This document shows positions 60,116 through 64,000 of a stretch of DNA of 64,000 nucleotides, piece after piece (positions within the stretch are counted from its first letter, which is position 1; each line of letters starts with the position of its first letter). Under the pieces are notes generated by a model. That model saw nothing but the letters and a program-made list of their open reading frames with translations. It searched no databases and had not been told where the DNA came from. A program made the translations under genes and the position numbers. The DNA comes from Emydura subglobosa (taxonomy: Eukaryota; Chordata; Testudines; Chelidae), in NCBI GenBank assembly GCA_007922225.1, contig ML679963.1:3945176-4009175 (forward strand), in the 5' to 3' direction.

Positions 60116-61969
60116 AACATCATTCAAGGAGCTGGTGCTCCTCCACTGACAGGAAGATTCCTGTCATAGGCTGCATCTCCATTAAGGGCCGTGCCCATGT
60201 GGATCTTTGGAGAGAGAGGAACAAGACAGAAAAGTTTCTGGCCTGGGGCTTCTGCAGAAGGGAGCTGTCTGCAGGCAGGTCTGTCCAGGTGCCATTCAGG
60301 GAAACAGAGGCTTGTTTCTTCAGGAAAGGTTCACAAATCACACAAAGAACATACCTGCCTCTGCCTCCCTTAGTCCTCATCCAAGCAGCCGTTGCCTTCC
60401 CAGGCCCTGAAGGCAGCAGTATTTCGGGAAGCGTTTGGGAGAGGCAGCAAGCCACAGGAAAACCGCCAGTCGGGTGTTGCAGCTGCCACTTCCTGGGTGC
60501 CGGAACGGAAGCCGTACACACACAACACCGTAACTTCACAACACCTCAATGGTCCAGTGTTCCAGCACGGTGCCAGCAACAGGAAACCTGAGCTCTCATC
60601 CCTCTGTGCCAGTGACTCACTCAGGCCTTGGGCAGGGCACGCAGGGTCCGATCCAAAGCACACTGAAGCCAATGGGAATTCTTCTGTTCACGTCAAAGGC
60701 AGCTGTATTGGGCTCTTGACTTGCAATCCTGCAGCTGCCGCTGATTTGCTGGGACTTGTGGATGCTCAGCATCCCTGGCAGTCGGTCATTGACGTGGCCA
60801 TTCTGGATTCCCCCGCTGTAAAATTGGGGGATCGTGCTGTGGTGCTGGCAGAACAGGTGGCAACTTATGCCAAGGACCCCATGCCTCATCTGAGCACTCA
60901 GAGATGCAGAGCTGGAATCAGCCCGGCTCAGCTGTGTCCTGGTCTTGTTAAAACAGGTATTGGAATTCTAAGAATACGTTTAGTGTTTAGACTTTATTGA
61001 ATGCTTCTGAGCTGCTGCCTGCATTAATCTCACTGACAACAGCTGTAGCCCATACTGAAAGGTCATATTTGAGCATTTGCATTGTAAGCCCATTCTATAA
61101 CTGTGTAACAGAAGAGAGACATTAACTTGTGTGAAATGCTGGTCTCCAACCAAAGATGGTGTGTCCTGCCCGACAAGGAAGGCTCATTGTTGTCAGATAG
61201 ACTAGATTGGAACATTAAAGAGGACAAAAGACTTGGTTGTTTACTCTTCCCCCGTCCCCACCACACACGGGAGGATGAGTCTTGCAAGTGAATTCCTTCC
61301 ATCAGTTGAGTTTGCAGCTCAAGGCTGAAGAGGGCAAGGGAATAAGAACCTCCAACAAGGAGGAACAGGATCTCATTACTGCTTGGACTCTGGGGGCAAG
61401 GTTTCTAGGCATAAGCAAGGGATCCCCAGCTGCTTAGCATGCGTTAGCCCTAAAGGACATCTAGAGGTCGTTTATTATAGAAGCTTCTATTATCTTTTGA
61501 AACTTAAGACTTTAACTCATTTGTTTATGTATGTTTACCTGTTTTAACCATGTAAATAATTCTCTTATTTCCTTTCCTATGAATAAATCAGCATGTAATT
61601 TATTATAGGCTAGGCTACTAATGTTGTTAGTGTGAGATCTAAGGTGCAATTGACTTGGGGTAAATGACTGGTTCTTTGGGACTGGAAGTAACCAGAATAT
61701 TGCTGTGATTCATGGTGTGAGGGACTATCTCTCACAACGGTAATCTTGCCTAGGTGACAAGACAGATCAGACAACCCAAAGGAGCGGTCTGGGACTCCAT
61801 GTTTAAGCTGTTATAGTGCCTGAGGTGTTTACACTTGATAATTGCTTGGTGAAATCTAAGTACAGAACACAGAGCCAGTTTGGGGGTTGTGCCATGGTTC
61901 TTAACAGTCTGATCTGCATCTGGTACTTACGGTCTTGAGTCTGCAGGACAGCTTGACATGGGCTACCCA

Positions 61970-62060
61970 GTTTATTATTATTTATTGAATTGTGGTAGCT
62001 CCTGGAATTCCTGTCTTAGATCATGGCCCCATTGCACTAGTGCCATGTGTGTATGCACAC
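61970..62060 (-). repeat. MIR/CORE-type SINE tail
   Basis: TTATTATTATTTATTGAATT, then GTGGTAGCTCCTGGAATTCC, then TCATGGCCCCATTGCACTAG. It runs into a short (AC)n/(CT)n tract at 62056-62082. Confidence 0.8.
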
Positions 62061-62082
62061 ACACGCTCTCTCTCTCTTTCTT
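62056..62082. repeat. Short (AC)n then (CT)n microsatellite
   Basis: ACACACACAC is followed by GCTCTCTCTCTCTTTC. It adjoins a SINE tail. Confidence 0.85.
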
Positions 62083-62254
62083 AGTGCCAACTCTGGGGAT
62101 GTTGTAGGGACTCTGAGCTCTCTGGGTCTTTAAAGCACTTTGGAAATGTAGGACCCAATCCCTACTCACTTGAGGAGCCCTATTTGCTTCAGTGTGGCTG
62201 GGCTGCAGGATTGGGCCCACAAATTGTTTGTTTCGGTTACAGTGGTGTCTAGAG

Positions 62255-62490
62255 ACCCACATGGAGGCTGGGGCCACCTTGCACTAAGTGCTGTGCACAC
62301 ATATAGTAAGAAGCAGTCCTGCCCCAATGAGCTTACAATTTAAATAGACAAGACAGAGAGTGGGGTGGGAAGCAGACACCCAGAGAGGGTAAGTGACTTG
62401 CCCAAGGTCATGCAATGAGTCAGTGGCAGAGCTGGGAATAGAACCCAGGACCTAGTGCAGTGCTTTCTCCACTCACCCATGCTGGCTCCC
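62255..62490 (-). repeat. MIR/CORE-type SINE, full length
   Basis: TTGCACTAAGTGCTGTGCAC, CTGCCCCAATGAGCTTACAA, TAAGTGACTTGCCCAAGGTC, AGCTGGGAATAGAACCCAGG. It is the clearest minus-strand copy in the window. Confidence 0.9.
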
Positions 62491-62629
62491 ACCTATAACG
62501 CACCATATAAGTCTTGTTGCTCTGCTCTGAAGGCAAAGGAACAGACTGATAGGTCAGTTGATCTAAAAGCACTGGGGATCCTGCAGCGCACCCAGGAGCT
62601 ACTCCCATCTCCAGTTCAGCCACTGCTCG

Positions 62630-63130
62630 TGCCGGCTGGCATTAATGTGTTGCCATTGCTCTTGATTAAAGCGCCAAGATGCCAGCAAATTAAATAGTTT
62701 CCATAAGAAAAATATTCCCGGCGGTCAACAATCAGGAGCTGCAAGTTGGTGGCTGGGAAAGTTTTCAAAGGTGAACATGAAACCTCTCTGAATGCATGAA
62801 TTCTCTAAGATTAATGTGGCCATTTCTGCGCTTGGGCTCTAAAATTCTAATAAAAGCCACAGGGTAACTTATCTCATGCACAAAATTAAAGTGCTCTGGA
62901 TGCAGATGGATTTTTCCCCCCTCAATATTTATTATTTCTTGACACTCGGAGCTAAGAAATAGGAGTTTATATGGAGCCCTATAAACTGCAGTACAAATTG
63001 TACACTCAGATCTCTTCAAACACCGCAGAGATCCAGCCATCTCGGAGGTGGAGGACAGCACCAGTTTTGGATGGGGAGTGAAGCAAAATCCCTCACCCAA
63101 ATGAAACTGCAAGAGGATTTAGCTAGGCAG
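62630..63130. other. DOC2B: Repeat-free island in a SINE cluster, possible conserved element
   Basis: Between SINEs at 62490 and 63175 lies about 500 bp with no repeat signature, rich in TTAAT, AATTAAA and ATTAATG words (GCATTAATGTGTTGCC, AGCAAATTAAATAGTT). It could be constrained DNA that excludes insertions. Open frames there look like chance. Confidence 0.25.
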
Positions 63131-63174
63131 AATAGAATTTACCGGAGCTGAAATGTGACTGGAGCTCACCAGCG

Positions 63175-63262
63175 TTATTGTATTATTTGTCTGATGGCTG
63201 TGCCTAGGAGCCCAGTCCTGGGCCAGGACCCCATTGCACAGGGCACTAGACAGTGGTCTCTA
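63175..63262 (-). repeat. MIR/CORE-type SINE tail
   Basis: GTGCCTAGGAGCCCAGTCCT, then GGGCCAGGACCCCATTGCAC. Confidence 0.85.
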
Positions 63263-63354
63263 TGCTGAGGAGCAAACAATTTATTAGTGTCTTATTTTTG
63301 CAAATAGTGCTTTGCGAGCTTTAGGGGTCAGCCTCTCCCCAAGGGAAGTCTCAT

Positions 63355-63535
63355 CTGAAGTGGATCAAAATAAGGCTGGAAATAAGCAAGGGTAATTAAC
63401 CACTGGAAAAACTTACTAAGGGTCATGGTGGATTCTCTATTATTGACCAATTTTAAATCAAGATTGGATGTTTTTCCAAAAGATCTGTTCCAGGAATTAT
63501 TTGGGGGAAGGTCTCTGGCTTTTGAAATCTCCAAC
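63355..63535 (+). mobile_element. CR1 fragment before the 3' UTR
   Basis: AGGGTAATTAACCACTGGAA, then GGTCATGGTGGATTCTCTAT, then AAATCAAGATTGGATGTTTT is the CR1 C-terminal coding block, here with stops in frame, continuing into AGGAATTATTTGGGGGAAG. Confidence 0.75.
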
Positions 63536-63624
63536 ACTCTGTGCGTCAGCTCTGCACTGTCACATGGGGATGGTAACACGTCATTTCCCCTGGCCTGTGG
63601 CTGTCTTGTCTGTTTAGAGTGGAC

Positions 63625-63762
63625 TGGCAGCTCTTTGGGACAGGGACTCTCTCCCCCTATAGGCGTGTGCAGCAATAGCACAGTGAGGCCCTGCTCTCAG
63701 TTGGGTCTCTCTAGGTGCTACTGTCATGTACATTTGTAAATATTCATAAGAATAAATTGGCT
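63625..63762 (+). repeat. MIR/CORE-type SINE 3' part
   Basis: GCAGCTCTTTGGGACAGGGA, GCACAGTGAGGCCCTGCTCT and TAGGTGCTACTGTCATGTAC. Confidence 0.8.
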
Positions 63763-63764
63763 CT

Positions 63765-63905
63765 GGTTTGGTGCGTCTCATCTGTAGATCTCAGAGCACT
63801 TTACAAAGCTGGCCCCAAGCATGAAAAGTGATTTGCCCAAGGTCATGCAACTAATCAGTAGCAGAGCTGGGGTTAGAAACCAGGAACCCAAATCCATTTT
63901 CCCTC
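63765..63905 (-). repeat. MIR-like SINE
   Basis: CAGAGCACTTTACAAAGCTG, TGATTTGCCCAAGGTCATGC and GCAGAGCTGGGGTTAGAAAC. Confidence 0.8.
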
Positions 63906-64000
63906 CAGTGCTTCTTGCTGCTCTGTGGCCTGACTCTGAGAGCTGCTAAGCACCCGCAGCTCCCACTGACTTCAGTGGAAATGCTCAGGATTGGGCCAGG

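Overview
This is a non-coding-rich stretch of a vertebrate nuclear genome. Nothing bacterial, phage-like or plasmid-like is present. The repeat content points to a sauropsid, most likely a turtle and possibly a crocodilian: CR1 LINEs of several families, one with an intact reverse-transcriptase frame; many MIR/CORE-type SINE copies; and a wide set of small hAT- and Harbinger-like non-autonomous DNA transposons. The organism call rests on recognising these repeat types and was not checked by a database search.

The only host gene I can support is DOC2B (double C2-like domain protein beta) on the + strand. Two coding exons are visible, 20040-20114 (25 codons, phase 0/0) and 33811-33920 (36 codons plus 2 bases). 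Both have consensus splice sites, and joined they encode a continuous part of the first C2 domain (C2A). Counting with rat Doc2b numbering, they cover about residues 152-213. I found neither the upstream exon in bases 1-20039 nor the next exon, which should carry the CDEDKF calcium loop, in bases 33921-64000. If those readings are right, the window holds part of intron 1 (at least 20 kb), all of intron 2 (13,696 bp) and part of intron 3 (at least 30 kb).

Layout. 1-20 kb: fragments of SINEs and inverted-repeat elements; a 5'-truncated CR1 LINE on the minus strand with an open 466-codon RT frame (3203-about 4810); a GC-rich 207-bp hAT-like element (9375-9581); a 113-bp-period duplication (10153-10346); a 71-bp minisatellite (about 14715-15030); an 831-bp hAT-like element with near-perfect 8-bp target duplications (15135-15965); and a decayed PIF/Harbinger transposase gene (about 18090-18790) in an element ending near 19363. 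20-34 kb: DOC2B exon 2, an AT-rich hAT-like element (20915-21489), a CR1 tail, a SINE split by a 285-bp Harbinger-like element with a TAA duplication (26953-27237), a 215-bp hAT-like element (29244-29458), a possible solo LTR (31470-31815), then exon 3. 34-64 kb: intron 3, with more SINEs, two CR1 copies sharing a 3' UTR (43.8 and 47.9 kb), several fold-back elements, a GC-rich hAT-like element at 52.7-53.25 kb that imitates a CpG island, and a dense SINE cluster at 62-64 kb.

I saw no CRISPR array, operon, tRNA/rRNA gene or new gene system. The most informative observations are the transposon structures that can be read exactly (target duplications, nested insertions, a decayed transposase) and the unusually large, repeat-filled DOC2B introns. 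Most short open frames here look like chance.
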